64,000 nt of DNA. It comes from an uncultured Clostridium sp. GTDB taxonomy: Bacteria > Bacillota > Clostridia > Clostridiales > Clostridiaceae. The translations under genes were made by a program, and so were the position numbers. Positions 9,576 to 17,884 of this stretch are shown piece by piece; the stretch's first letter is position 1; every line of letters starts with the position of its first letter. The stretch spans positions 117,697 to 181,696 of the forward strand of contig CAKVLD010000001.1 in assembly GCA_934755305.1 (NCBI GenBank), written 5' to 3'. Under the pieces are notes generated by a model. That model saw only the letters and a program-made list of their open reading frames with translations, was not told where the DNA came from and did no database searches.

Positions 9576-11108
9576 TTGAAAAAAGGAAACTTAATAAAAT
9601 CTACTGCTATTATTATGGTTGTAACTTTAATAAGTAAGTTTATTGGTTTTTATAGAGATATATTAATAACAAAGAATTTTGGTGCTGGTGTATATGTGGA
9701 TTCTTATAAGATAGCTGCATCTATACCAGATACTATTTTTACTTTAGTAGGTTTAGCTATATCTACAGCTTTTTTACCTATGTTAAGTAAAATAAAGGTG
9801 GAAAAAGGCAAAGATGAAATGCATAAATTTGCAAACAATATAATTAGTATTTTATTTATTTTATCTTTAGCAATTTTTGTATTAACTAGTTTTTTTCCAG
9901 AACAAATAGTAGCACTATTAACTGATGGTAATAATGCTAATCCTGAGACTGTTATATTAACAACAAAACTTGCTAGAATAACTTTATTTAATTTGCTATT
10001 TTTGTCTGTAAATGCATGTTTTACAGCGTTATTACAGGTACATGAGGATTTTGTTATTCCGTCTATATTAGGATTATTTTTTAACTTACCAATAATTCTT
10101 TATTTAATATTAGTAAAAGATTTTAATATATATGGAGTTACTATAGCTAATGTTATTGGGAATTTATTAAAAGTGTTAGTTCAAGTGCCATCTCTTATTA
10201 AACATGGATATACTTATAAACCTTTTATTAATTTGCATGATGAAAGGTTAAAGAAGATATTAATTATAATATTACCAGTTGTAATTGGAGCAGGAGCAAA
10301 TTCTTTAAATATGGTAGTAGATAAGAATATAGCATCTGGTCTTGGAGATGGAATAGTATCAACTTTAGATAATGCACAATTATTAATAACTTTTGTAAAT
10401 ACAATATTTACGACAGCTATAACAACGGTTATATATCCTACTTTAGTAAATAGAATTAATGAAGGAAAAAATGAAGAGTTTATAAAGGTATTATCACAAA
10501 CTATAGTTTATTTAGCTATATTTTTAATTCCTGTGACAGTGGGATTATTTATTTATGGGAAAGAAGTAGTTGAACTTGTATATTTAAGAGGAAAATTCAC
10601 TGTTGAAGCTGTTAATTTAACTACTTTGGCTTTAATTGGATATTCTGTTGGCTTGTTTTTTATAGGAGTAAGAGATGTTCTTAATTCAACATTATTTTCT
10701 ATGGGAAAAACTAAAATAACAGCGTTAAATGGAACTATAGGTGTAGTAATAAATATATTTTTAAGTATAATTTTGTCAAAGAAATTTGGAATTATAGGTA
10801 TTTCATTAGCATCATCTTTAGCTATGGTAGTTACGTCAATATTATTATTTATAAGTATTATAAAGCTTCAAGGGAAGTTAAATATAAAAGAGTTATTTAA
10901 AAAGATTATAAAAGTTATTGTGGCTACTATAGTTATGACATTAGTTGTAATTAAAATTAGTACTATTACAGTAGTGTTGCCTAAGATTATTCATATAGCA
11001 ATTGGAGCTATATTAGGAGCTATAGTTTATTTAATAGTAATATTTATTTTGAGATTAGATGAAGTTAAAGAAATAATTGCTATGGTAAGAAATAAAGTTA
11101 ATGTGTAG
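9576..11108 (+). CDS. murJ: MurJ-type lipid II flippase
   Basis: A 510-residue membrane protein with about 14 hydrophobic segments and the MVF/MurJ N-terminus (TLISKFIGFYRDILITKNFG, then VDSYKIAASIPD). MurJ moves lipid II across the membrane for peptidoglycan synthesis. The start is TTG at 9576, with GTAGGTG just upstream and only 13 bases after the previous stop. Given its place inside a glycosyltransferase block, it could instead serve a related lipid-linked polymer; clostridia often carry more than one MVF-family member. Confidence 0.88.
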   Translation: MKKGNLIKSTAIIMVVTLISKFIGFYRDILITKNFGAGVYVDSYKIAASIPDTIFTLVGLAISTAFLPMLSKIKVEKGKDEMHKFANNIISILFILSLAIFVLTSFFPEQIVALLTDGNNANPETVILTTKLARITLFNLLFLSVNACFTALLQVHEDFVIPSILGLFFNLPIILYLILVKDFNIYGVTIANVIGNLLKVLVQVPSLIKHGYTYKPFINLHDERLKKILIIILPVVIGAGANSLNMVVDKNIASGLGDGIVSTLDNAQLLITFVNTIFTTAITTVIYPTLVNRINEGKNEEFIKVLSQTIVYLAIFLIPVTVGLFIYGKEVVELVYLRGKFTVEAVNLTTLALIGYSVGLFFIGVRDVLNSTLFSMGKTKITALNGTIGVVINIFLSIILSKKFGIIGISLASSLAMVVTSILLFISIIKLQGKLNIKELFKKIIKVIVATIVMTLVVIKISTITVVLPKIIHIAIGAILGAIVYLIVIFILRLDEVKEIIAMVRNKVNV

Positions 11109-11118
11109 GAGGAGAGAG

Positions 11119-12396
11119 ATGAAAATATTATTTATAGCGTGTTATTCGCCCTTTATTAATAATTCAGCTGCTATAGAGACTTTACAATATTTAAACAAAT
11201 TAAGCGAAATAAGGGAAAATGAAGTGCATCTTTTAACAGTAGATTTCCCTAAGGATTCTATATATTATGATGAATCTTTAAGCAAAATGATAAATAAAGA
11301 TGTTAAAGTGCATTTAGTAGGTGGTGGAAAGCTATTTAATAAACTTGTTCCGAGAAAGTCTAAAGTAGAAGTGGTGAGTGCTCCTACAAAAAGTAGTGTT
11401 AAAAAGTTAAAGTTTCTTAGAAATATAAAAAATGCTGTAGTTATTCCAGATATGTATTATGGCTGGTCAAAGAAGGCTAGTGAATTTGGAATTAAGTTAA
11501 TGGAAAAGGAAAAATTTGATGTAATATTTTCTATGCATGAACCTCCTTCATCTCATTTATGTGCTTATAACATAAAGAGCAAGTTTAGAGATATACCATG
11601 GATAACTTATTGGAGTGATCCATGGCTTAAAGATTCTACAAGACAAGGGGCTAATATAGTAAAAAAATCTATAGAAAAATCTATGGAAAATAAAATAGTA
11701 GCTTTAGCAGATAAATTTATTTTTGTTACAGAAGATAATAGGCAGGATTATATTAATAGCTATAATATAAATAAAGATAAAACTTATATTATAACTAGAG
11801 GATTTGATGCTAAGTTTTTTGAAGATATGAAGAAGAAAGAAAAACCAGAACTTATTAATAGTGATAAAATAAACATAATATATGCTGGAGAAATTTTTTC
11901 TAAACTCAGAAATATTAATCCCTTTGTAGAAGCAGTGGAAGAAATAAAAAGAGAAAATAAAGAATTATATAATAAAATGAATATATTATTCTTTGGAAAT
12001 ATTGATGATGCAGAAGCAAAGTCAAAGTTAGAAAGCTTGGAAGTAGCCAAAGTTTCTAAAAGGATTCCTTTTAATGATGCTATAAAATATATGTTAAATT
12101 CAGAGGTTTTATTGCTTTTTGGGAATAAAAATTCTAAACAAATACCTGCTAAAATTTATGAGTATTTTGGTGCTAATGGAAAGATATTTATTATTTATGG
12201 AGATGAAAATGATCCTATAAAAAGACTTGTAGAGAATCATGAAAGATGTATAACTTCTTTAAATAATAAAGAAGAAGTAAAGAAAAAATTAATAAAAATA
12301 TTAAATGAAGATAAAAATACTTTAATTGGAAAGGCTGATTATTCTTTTGAGTGGAATAGTATAGTTGAAAGATTAAATAAGATATTAGAGGTGTAA
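11119..12396 (+). CDS. Glycosyltransferase, GT4-like
   Basis: A 425-residue protein with an N-terminal KILFIACYSPFINNSAAIE segment, a WITYWSDPW motif, and a C-terminal GT-B half with KINIIYAGEIF and PAKIYEYFGANGK, as in group 1 (GT4) glycosyltransferases. The ATG at 11119 is chosen because AGGAGGAG lies 6 bases before it; the in-frame ATG at 11101 overlaps murJ and would put the ribosome site inside the gene. It is 3 bases from the next glycosyltransferase, so both are translationally close. Sugar donor and acceptor cannot be told from the sequence. Confidence 0.8.
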   Translation: MKILFIACYSPFINNSAAIETLQYLNKLSEIRENEVHLLTVDFPKDSIYYDESLSKMINKDVKVHLVGGGKLFNKLVPRKSKVEVVSAPTKSSVKKLKFLRNIKNAVVIPDMYYGWSKKASEFGIKLMEKEKFDVIFSMHEPPSSHLCAYNIKSKFRDIPWITYWSDPWLKDSTRQGANIVKKSIEKSMENKIVALADKFIFVTEDNRQDYINSYNINKDKTYIITRGFDAKFFEDMKKKEKPELINSDKINIIYAGEIFSKLRNINPFVEAVEEIKRENKELYNKMNILFFGNIDDAEAKSKLESLEVAKVSKRIPFNDAIKYMLNSEVLLLFGNKNSKQIPAKIYEYFGANGKIFIIYGDENDPIKRLVENHERCITSLNNKEEVKKKLIKILNEDKNTLIGKADYSFEWNSIVERLNKILEV

Positions 12397-12399
12397 AGT

Positions 12400-13539
12400 A
12401 TGCATATAATGGTAGTGCCATCTTGGTATGCTAATCCTAGAAATAAAGTTCATGGAAGCTTTTTTAAAGAACAATTTCAAGCTCTGCAAAGAAGTGGAGA
12501 AAAGATATCAGTGGCTTATAATGAAATATGGCCTATAACAATGATAGGTAAAACTAATGAAAAAAGAGGCTTAAGTTTTAAGGTTGAAGAGGGGCTTAGA
12601 ACTTATAGATACAAAGATTATAACTTTTTACCTAAAAACTCTAATATGTTTAGAATATTTAATAAGAGAATGGAAAAACTCTATCTTGAAATAGTAAAAA
12701 AAGAAGGTAAGGTAGATGTAATTCATGCACACTCAGCTTTTTGGGGGGCTATATCAGCAGCCTATGTAGCTAAAAAATATAATATTCCTTTAGTTATTAC
12801 AGAACACACATCTTTAGAACATAGTAGGTATGTAAGAAAAAGTTATATTAAGTGGATTAAAAAAGCTTATGATTCAGCAGATAGAATTATTGCTGTAGGT
12901 AATGGCTTAAGGGAGGAATTTGCTAAATATACTGATAAAAAGGTAGAGGTTATTCATAATTTATTAGATTTTAATAGATTTATAGTAACAAAAGAGAAAA
13001 GAAAAAGAGAAGGATTTCAGTTATTTTCTTTAGCTTATTTAGTGGAAGGAAAAGGAATGGATAGGCTTATAAAAGCTTTCTATGACGCATTTAAAGATAA
13101 GAAGGTATATCTTAGAATAGGTGGGGATGGAGAGAAAAGAGAGGAACTAGAAAACTTAGTTAAAGAATTAGGGTTAGAAAACCAAATTGAGTTTTTAGGG
13201 GCACTTCTTAGAGATGAAGTAGTAAATGAAATGAATAGTTGTGATGCTTTTGTATTAGCTTCTGAATATGAAACTTTTGGTGTTGTATATATAGAAGCTT
13301 TGGCATTAGGTAAACCTGTATTAGGTACTAAAAATAAAGGTGCAGAAGATATAATAAAAGATTATAATGGAATAATCGTGGAGAATAAAGATCATGATGC
13401 ATTAGTTAAGGGGTTAGAGGATATAGTAGAAAAAGCTAAGTTATATGATAATAGCTATATTGCAGAGAAATGCATAGAAAATTATAGTGAAAAAGTTATA
13501 GTGGATAAAATTGAGAAAATTTATAAAGATTTGGTTTAA
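12400..13539 (+). CDS. Glycosyltransferase family 4 protein
   Basis: A 379-residue GT-B enzyme of family GT4. The N-terminus (MVVPSWYANPRNKVHGSFFKEQ) is typical of capsular or exopolysaccharide transferases. HAHSAFWGA, VITEHTSLEH and the donor-site region SEYETFGVVYIEALALGKPV with an E-x7-E arrangement are visible. It closes the block of TPR, TagA, MurJ and glycosyltransferases and is followed by a terminator. The product is probably a cell-surface glycan, with details unknown. Confidence 0.88.
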   Translation: MHIMVVPSWYANPRNKVHGSFFKEQFQALQRSGEKISVAYNEIWPITMIGKTNEKRGLSFKVEEGLRTYRYKDYNFLPKNSNMFRIFNKRMEKLYLEIVKKEGKVDVIHAHSAFWGAISAAYVAKKYNIPLVITEHTSLEHSRYVRKSYIKWIKKAYDSADRIIAVGNGLREEFAKYTDKKVEVIHNLLDFNRFIVTKEKRKREGFQLFSLAYLVEGKGMDRLIKAFYDAFKDKKVYLRIGGDGEKREELENLVKELGLENQIEFLGALLRDEVVNEMNSCDAFVLASEYETFGVVYIEALALGKPVLGTKNKGAEDIIKDYNGIIVENKDHDALVKGLEDIVEKAKLYDNSYIAEKCIENYSEKVIVDKIEKIYKDLV

Positions 13540-13566
13540 AGGGTGGTATTACCGCTCTTTTTTATT
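13537..13566 (+). terminator. Intrinsic terminator of the glycosyltransferase operon
   Basis: A 10-bp stem including two G-T pairs (AAAGGGTGGT with ACCGCTCTTT) has a three-base loop ATT and runs into a T tract. Confidence 0.8.
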
Positions 13567-13627
13567 TATAATACAAATAGTATGAAAATTAGACAAAATT
13601 CAAAACTTTAATTAATAGGGGGACAAA

Positions 13628-14542
13628 ATGGAGATTCAAGTGATAATGAATAATGTAATATCATTATTCTTAATAATATTAGTAGGAGTATATGGAGTTA
13701 AAAGAAATATTATTTCCAAGGAAATACAAGATGGATTAATAGATTTATTAATGGATATAACTTTACCGCTTTTAGTTATTAATTCTTTTAGCATGAGTTT
13801 TGATGATGAAATGAAAGGGAACTTGTGGAGATGTTTATTATATAGTGCATTGGTTTTTATTATTGTAGGAATAATTTCATATATATTGTTAATACCAATA
13901 AAGGATAAAGATAAAAAGAGAGTATTACAATTTGCTAATGTGTTTTCAAATTGTGGTTTTGTAGGATTTCCTTTAATAAATAATATATATGGAGCGGAAG
14001 GTGTTGTATATACTTCTATTTTTAATATGTTTTTTAATATATTAGTATGGACTTATGGAGTAATGCTATATACAGATAAGATAAATATAAAAGATATGAA
14101 AAAAGTGTTATTAACACCAGGAATAATATCTGTATTTATAGGTTTACCACTACTTATATTTGATGTACAGTTACCTGATATTATTTATAATAGCTTTGAA
14201 TTAGTTGGGGGGATGACAACGCCACTATCGATGATTATAATAGGGTGTATATTAGCTAAAGTAGATTTAAAAAGTGCCTTTAAAGATATTACTGTGTATT
14301 ATGAAATAGCTATAAGATTGTTAATAATACCTATTTTCTTAATAGTAATAGCTAAAGTTGTGGGAGAAAATAATGTATTAATTAATACTATGATAATACT
14401 AGAAGCTATGCCAGCTGCAACTATGACGTCTATAATGGCAGATAAGTATAGTAATTCAAGTGATTATTCAGCGATAATAGTATTTTCAACAACATTATTT
14501 TCATTAATTACATTCCCATTAATATTGCAAATAATATCATAA
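13628..14542 (+). CDS. AEC family transporter (auxin efflux carrier type)
   Basis: A 304-residue integral membrane protein with about ten hydrophobic helices in two halves. It has AEC-family features: an N-terminal VGVYGVKRNIISKEI segment, LPLLVINSF, the NCGFVGFPLI motif in the first half, and MPAATMTSIMADKY in the second. Bacterial members export or import small organic acids such as malate or amino-acid-like compounds. The substrate is unknown. A GGGGGAC ribosome site precedes the ATG. It may be cotranscribed with the following cyclodeaminase-family gene, 22 bases away. Confidence 0.88.
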   Translation: MEIQVIMNNVISLFLIILVGVYGVKRNIISKEIQDGLIDLLMDITLPLLVINSFSMSFDDEMKGNLWRCLLYSALVFIIVGIISYILLIPIKDKDKKRVLQFANVFSNCGFVGFPLINNIYGAEGVVYTSIFNMFFNILVWTYGVMLYTDKINIKDMKKVLLTPGIISVFIGLPLLIFDVQLPDIIYNSFELVGGMTTPLSMIIIGCILAKVDLKSAFKDITVYYEIAIRLLIIPIFLIVIAKVVGENNVLINTMIILEAMPAATMTSIMADKYSNSSDYSAIIVFSTTLFSLITFPLILQIIS

Positions 14543-14564
14543 ATATTAAAAAGGAGAGATAGGA

Positions 14565-15212
14565 ATGGATTTTAAAGATTATGAGATAATTAAATTTATT
14601 GAAGATTTATCTTCAGATTTACCCTCACCTGGAGGAGGGAGTGTGGCAGGACTTATGGCAGCACTTTCAGGGAGTTTAAATTCTATGGTATATTCTTTAA
14701 CTGTAAATAAAAAATCTTTTGAGGATTTAGATGGTGAAACTAAGAAGATGGTTTTAGATTTTAGTGAAGCATCTAAGAAATTTACAATTAAATCATTAAA
14801 GTTTATGGAGGATGATAGAAAATATTTTAATGATTTAATGAAAATTTATAAGATGAAAAAGGATACAGAAGAAGAAAAGGAAATAAGAAAAAAAGCAGTA
14901 TTAGAAGGTACTTTGAAAGCTATGAAAACTCCTTTAGAATTATGCCGTGAAGGTTATAAGTTCTATGATAATATAGAGATAGCTGTTAGATATGGAAATA
15001 AAATGTTACTTTCTGATGCAGGATGTGCAGCAAGTCTTTTGCATTCAGTTATAGAGTGTTCAGTTATTAATGTTAAAGTGAATTTGACTTCATTAAGAAG
15101 TAAAAGCTTTGCAAAAGGAATAGAGGAAGAGGTAAATGGACTTTTAAAAAGCTCTTTAGACAGAAAAGAAAAAATATTAGATATTGTTAATAAATCAATA
15201 TATCCAGAATAA
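14565..15212 (+). CDS. Cyclodeaminase/cyclohydrolase family protein (FTCD_C)
   Basis: A 215-residue all-helical protein with the FTCD_C signature LPSPGGGSVAGLMAALSGSL at about residues 16-36. Family members are either formimidoyl-THF cyclodeaminases or methenyl-THF cyclohydrolases (FchA of clostridia). No formiminotransferase domain or histidine-degradation gene is next to it, so the cyclohydrolase reading is at least as likely. FolD, with the same cyclohydrolase activity, is encoded at 52324-53172. It begins 8 bases after AAGGAGAGAT. Confidence 0.85.
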   Translation: MDFKDYEIIKFIEDLSSDLPSPGGGSVAGLMAALSGSLNSMVYSLTVNKKSFEDLDGETKKMVLDFSEASKKFTIKSLKFMEDDRKYFNDLMKIYKMKKDTEEEKEIRKKAVLEGTLKAMKTPLELCREGYKFYDNIEIAVRYGNKMLLSDAGCAASLLHSVIECSVINVKVNLTSLRSKSFAKGIEEEVNGLLKSSLDRKEKILDIVNKSIYPE

Positions 15213-15217
15213 TAATT

Positions 15218-15379
15218 GATGGGGCTGTTGCATTAAACTTTAATTGAGAATTTAAAATTAGAAATTTATAATGTAGGATGAAATTCTAATAGAATTTCTT
15301 AATAGAAGATGTTTATAAAGAAAACCTATCAAGGTTTTCATCCAACATTTTTAATTTTAAATTGTGCAACAGCCTCATA
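15218..15379. mobile_element. MITE-like palindromic element with GGCTGTTGCA terminal repeats
   Basis: The ends are inverted repeats: ATGGGGCTGTTGCA on the left and TGCAACAGCCTCAT on the right (one mismatch). Homology continues inward, with AATTTAAAATTAGAAA and TGTAGGATGAAA on the left pairing with TTTCATCCAACA and TTTTTAATTTTAAATT on the right. The element is about 160 bp and has no coding capacity. The CTGTTGCA termini resemble those of IS6-family elements. No convincing 8-bp target duplication is visible. It lies between two convergent genes and as RNA would form a long hairpin, so it may also act as a bidirectional terminator. Confidence 0.65.
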
Positions 15380-15455
15380 TTCATATATTCTTTTAATGTA
15401 TATATTTTTTTGATTCATATATGCATATATTCTTTTATTTATATATGTATATATC
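15380..15455. repeat. AT-rich degenerate tandem repeat
   Basis: On the minus strand this reads as roughly 16-25 base units of the form GAATATATRCATNNAAAA. A 20-base core, ATATACATTAAAAGAATATA-like, recurs in the gap at 52195-52290. It directly abuts the palindromic element and the 3' end of the deacetylase gene. Confidence 0.5.
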
Positions 15456-16237
15456 TAAGGTAACTCATTTAAAGATTTAAATTCATATCCTTCATTTTTT
15501 AAATCTGTAAGAACAGTTTTTAAAACTTTAGTATTTGTTTCTGAAACTGCATGAAGAAGGATTATTCCTCCTGGATGTACTCCGTTTTCAATTTTTTTTA
15601 TAGCAAAATTTTCAGAGGGTTGATCGTCTGTTAGCCAGTCTTTATACGCAAAACTCCAAAAGATTGATTTGTATCCAAGATCTTTAGTTTTTGCAAGGGA
15701 ATCTTTTGAGTATTTACCCATTGGAGGTCTAAAAAACTTTGGCATGTCTTGACCAGTTAATTCTTTAAAAACATCTTCTACATCTGTAAGTTCTTTGTTA
15801 AATTTTTCTTTATTAGTAATAGATGCCATAGAAGGATGATGATTTGAATGATTACAAACTAAGTGTCCTTCAGCAACCATTCTTTTAATTAATTCTGGTT
15901 GAGAATCTATGTAAGGTTTTACTACAAAAAAAGCAGCTGGAACTTCAACTTCTTTTAAAGTATCTAGTATTTGACTTGTATAACCTTTTTCATAACCTTC
16001 GTCAAAAGTTAAATATAGCACTTTGTTTGAAGTGTCACCTAAATAATAAGCATCATAATCTTTCAAAAAAGATGAAGACTCTTTTGGGGGATCAGGTATT
16101 TTTCCTTTTTCTTTTGATGCAGCATAGTACCAATTAAGTTCAGAAGTATCTGCTAAGCAACCACTAACATGTGATGATGGATAAAATAATGATGTTAACA
16201 TAAAAAAAGTTAATGGAAGTATTAATTTTTTAAACAT
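15455..16237 (-). CDS. Polysaccharide deacetylase, PdaA-like (delta-lactam de-N-acetylase)
   Basis: A 260-residue secreted or membrane-anchored protein. It has an N-terminal hydrophobic signal segment (KKLILPLTFFMLTSLF) and a NodB/CE4 domain. Visible motifs are the motif-1 region YLTFDEGYEKG (with DEG where TFDDG is usual, as in PdaA), the zinc pair HSNHHPSM, and FFRPPMGKYS. B. subtilis PdaA removes the N-acetyl group of MurNAc on the way to muramic delta-lactam in spore cortex, which fits this spore former. The ATG is preceded by AGTAGGTGATTTT on the minus strand. It converges with the cyclodeaminase-family gene. Confidence 0.88.
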   Translation of the reverse strand: MFKKLILPLTFFMLTSLFYPSSHVSGCLADTSELNWYYAASKEKGKIPDPPKESSSFLKDYDAYYLGDTSNKVLYLTFDEGYEKGYTSQILDTLKEVEVPAAFFVVKPYIDSQPELIKRMVAEGHLVCNHSNHHPSMASITNKEKFNKELTDVEDVFKELTGQDMPKFFRPPMGKYSKDSLAKTKDLGYKSIFWSFAYKDWLTDDQPSENFAIKKIENGVHPGGIILLHAVSETNTKVLKTVLTDLKNEGYEFKSLNELP

Positions 16238-16365
16238 AAAATCACCTACTTAATATTTAATATTACATAGATATATTATTGACAAAATAATTTATTAAAA
16301 TTCAATTTGAATTTACTATTGATATAAAGCAAGGTTATGTAAAAAAATTAAAATCTACATAGGTA

Positions 16366-16394
16366 TTGAAATTTAGCAGGAAAATAAATATAAT
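16366..16394 (+). promoter_or_regulatory. Sigma-A promoter of ychF
   Basis: TTGAAA at 16366-16371 and TATAAT at 16389-16394 are separated by exactly 17 bases. Transcription would begin near 16401, giving a leader of about 155 bases before ychF. Between this site and the divergent deacetylase gene nothing else is evident. Confidence 0.75.
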
Positions 16395-16479
16395 TATAAC
16401 TATAGTGTAGACAGAAAATTATGCTTAGATAAAATAAAAAAACTAAAAAAATAGTCTTATTAAAAGAAATTTGTAAGGC

Positions 16480-16531
16480 AATGGTTTAAAAGCAAAATAA
16501 TGTTTAGTTTTTGTGCTTTTAAACCATTTTT
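16480..16531 (+). promoter_or_regulatory. Terminator-like hairpin in the ychF leader
   Basis: A perfect 15-bp stem (AATGGTTTAAAAGCA at 16480-16494 with its complement at 16514-16528) has a 19-base loop and is followed by T residues. It stands 11 bases before the AAGAAAGGA ribosome site of ychF, downstream of the promoter at 16366-16394, so it is placed to act as an attenuator. Confidence 0.6.
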
Positions 16532-16558
16532 AAGGTTAATAAAGAAAGGATGTACATA

Positions 16559-17656
16559 ATGAAGTTAGGAATTGTAGGTTTACCAAACGTAGGTAAGAGT
16601 ACTTTATTTAATGCAATAACAAAGGCGGGAGCGGAATCAGCAAATTATCCATTCTGTACTATTGAACCAAACGTAGGAGTTGTTGCAGTACCAGATAAAA
16701 GATTAGATGTACTAGAAAAAATGTATGGAACTAAGAGAAAAGTTTATACTTCAATTGAATTTTATGATATAGCAGGACTTGTTAGAGGAGCTTCAAAAGG
16801 TGAAGGATTAGGAAATAAATTTTTATCTCATATTAGAGAAGTTGCATCTATAGTTCATGTTGTAAGATGTTTTGATGATGGGAATGTTGTACATGTTGAT
16901 GGTTCAGTAGATCCAATAAGAGATATAGAAACTATTAACTTAGAACTTATATTCTCAGATTTAGAAGTTCTTGAAAGAAGAATGGAAAAGGCAGTTAAGC
17001 TTGTAAGATCAGGAGATAAAACTGCCAAAGTTGAATATGAAATAATGGAAAGAATTAAGGCCCAATTAGAAAAGAATCTTCCAGTTAGAACATTGGAATT
17101 TACAAAGGAAGAAGAAAAGTTTGTTAAGAGTCTTTTCTTAATTACTTATAAGCCAGTATTATATGCTTGTAACGTATCAGAAGATGATATAATGAGCGGA
17201 GATCCAAATAATGAATATGTACAAAGAGTACAAGAATATGCTGCAAAAGAAAATTCAGGAGTTATGGTAGTTTGTGCTAGATTAGAAGAGGAGTTATCAG
17301 GTCTTGATGATGAAGAGAAAGCAGAAATGCTATCTGAATATGGATTAGAAGAATCAGGATTAGATAAGTTAATACAAGCTTCATATAAGTTATTAGGTCT
17401 TATGAGTTTCTTAACTGCAGGAGTTCAAGAAGTTAGAGCTTGGACTATAAAAGAAGGAACTAAAGCTCCAGCTGCAGCGGGAAAAATTCATTCAGATATA
17501 GAAAGAGGATTTATAAGAGCAGAAGTTGTTAGCTATGATGATCTTGTAGAATGTGGTTCGGAAGCTCATGCAAAAGAAAAAGGACTTTATAGATTAGAAG
17601 GAAAAGATTATATTATGAAAGATGGAGACATTGTTAACTTTAGATTCAATGTTTAA
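16559..17656 (+). CDS. ychF: Redox-regulated ATPase YchF (OLA1 family)
   Basis: A 365-residue Obg-family P-loop protein that prefers ATP. It has KLGIVGLPNVGKSTLFNAIT (G1), FYDIAGLVRGASKGEGLG (G3 with the YchF-specific insert), a coiled-coil insertion, and a C-terminal TGS domain (RAWTIKEGTKAPAAAGKIH). It binds the ribosome and is involved in stress and translation control. The start is the ATG at 16559, eight bases from AAAGGA; the in-frame ATG at 16550 overlaps that ribosome site. It is the sole gene between a promoter and a terminator. Confidence 0.96.
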   Translation: MKLGIVGLPNVGKSTLFNAITKAGAESANYPFCTIEPNVGVVAVPDKRLDVLEKMYGTKRKVYTSIEFYDIAGLVRGASKGEGLGNKFLSHIREVASIVHVVRCFDDGNVVHVDGSVDPIRDIETINLELIFSDLEVLERRMEKAVKLVRSGDKTAKVEYEIMERIKAQLEKNLPVRTLEFTKEEEKFVKSLFLITYKPVLYACNVSEDDIMSGDPNNEYVQRVQEYAAKENSGVMVVCARLEEELSGLDDEEKAEMLSEYGLEESGLDKLIQASYKLLGLMSFLTAGVQEVRAWTIKEGTKAPAAAGKIHSDIERGFIRAEVVSYDDLVECGSEAHAKEKGLYRLEGKDYIMKDGDIVNFRFNV

Positions 17657-17688
17657 TCTTAAACTTTAATTTAATAATGATTTTTAGG

Positions 17689-17721
17689 GGTTAAGTAAAA
17701 AAATAAAATACTTAACCTTTT
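17689..17721 (+). terminator. Intrinsic terminator after ychF
   Basis: A 9-bp perfect stem (GGTTAAGTA/TACTTAACC) with an A-rich loop is followed by TTTT. Confidence 0.8.
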
Positions 17722-17804
17722 AAAATGTCCAAAATTAAGAAATTTTTAATAATTTAACGTCATGAAAAAAAGGAAATTTAAAATATATCACGAATAGTAT
17801 TAAG

Positions 17805-17851
17805 GAAGTGGCTAAAAGTGGCGTGAAGTGGTTGAAAATAGACTGAAATAA
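17805..17851 (+). promoter_or_regulatory. MraZ-box array upstream of the division cluster
   Basis: AAGTGG occurs at 17806, 17816 and 17826, exactly 10 bases apart. Weaker copies in the same register are AAATAG at 17836 and AAATAA at 17846. Direct repeats of an A-rich/GTGG element at helical spacing in front of the mraZ-rsmH operon are the known binding pattern of MraZ. The array overlaps a possible -35 (TTGAAA, 17832-17837) with TATAAA 15 bases further on. Confidence 0.8.
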
Positions 17852-17858
17852 CTATAAA
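17832..17858 (+). promoter_or_regulatory. Possible promoter of the division cluster
   Basis: TTGAAA at 17832-17837 is followed after 15 bases by TATAAA at 17853-17858; a second TATAAG lies at 17864. The spacing is short, so the exact -35 is uncertain. The last clear AAGTGG box touches the -35, as expected for repression by a bound protein. Confidence 0.4.
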
Positions 17859-17884
17859 GTATATATAAGTAGTATATTTATAAA

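Noticed and set aside
13537..13566. GGGTGGTATTACCGC resembles the conserved T-box sequence of T-box riboswitches
   Set aside because: It lies right after a stop codon, forms a simple terminator hairpin with a three-base loop, lacks the stem I region, and is not upstream of a tRNA synthetase or amino-acid gene.
16238..16330. Possible sigma-G promoter (GAATT ... CAATAATA) for the deacetylase on the minus strand, and a near-palindrome AAATTC/GAATTT
   Set aside because: The -10 match is poor and AT-rich DNA gives many such matches; not enough to call a site.
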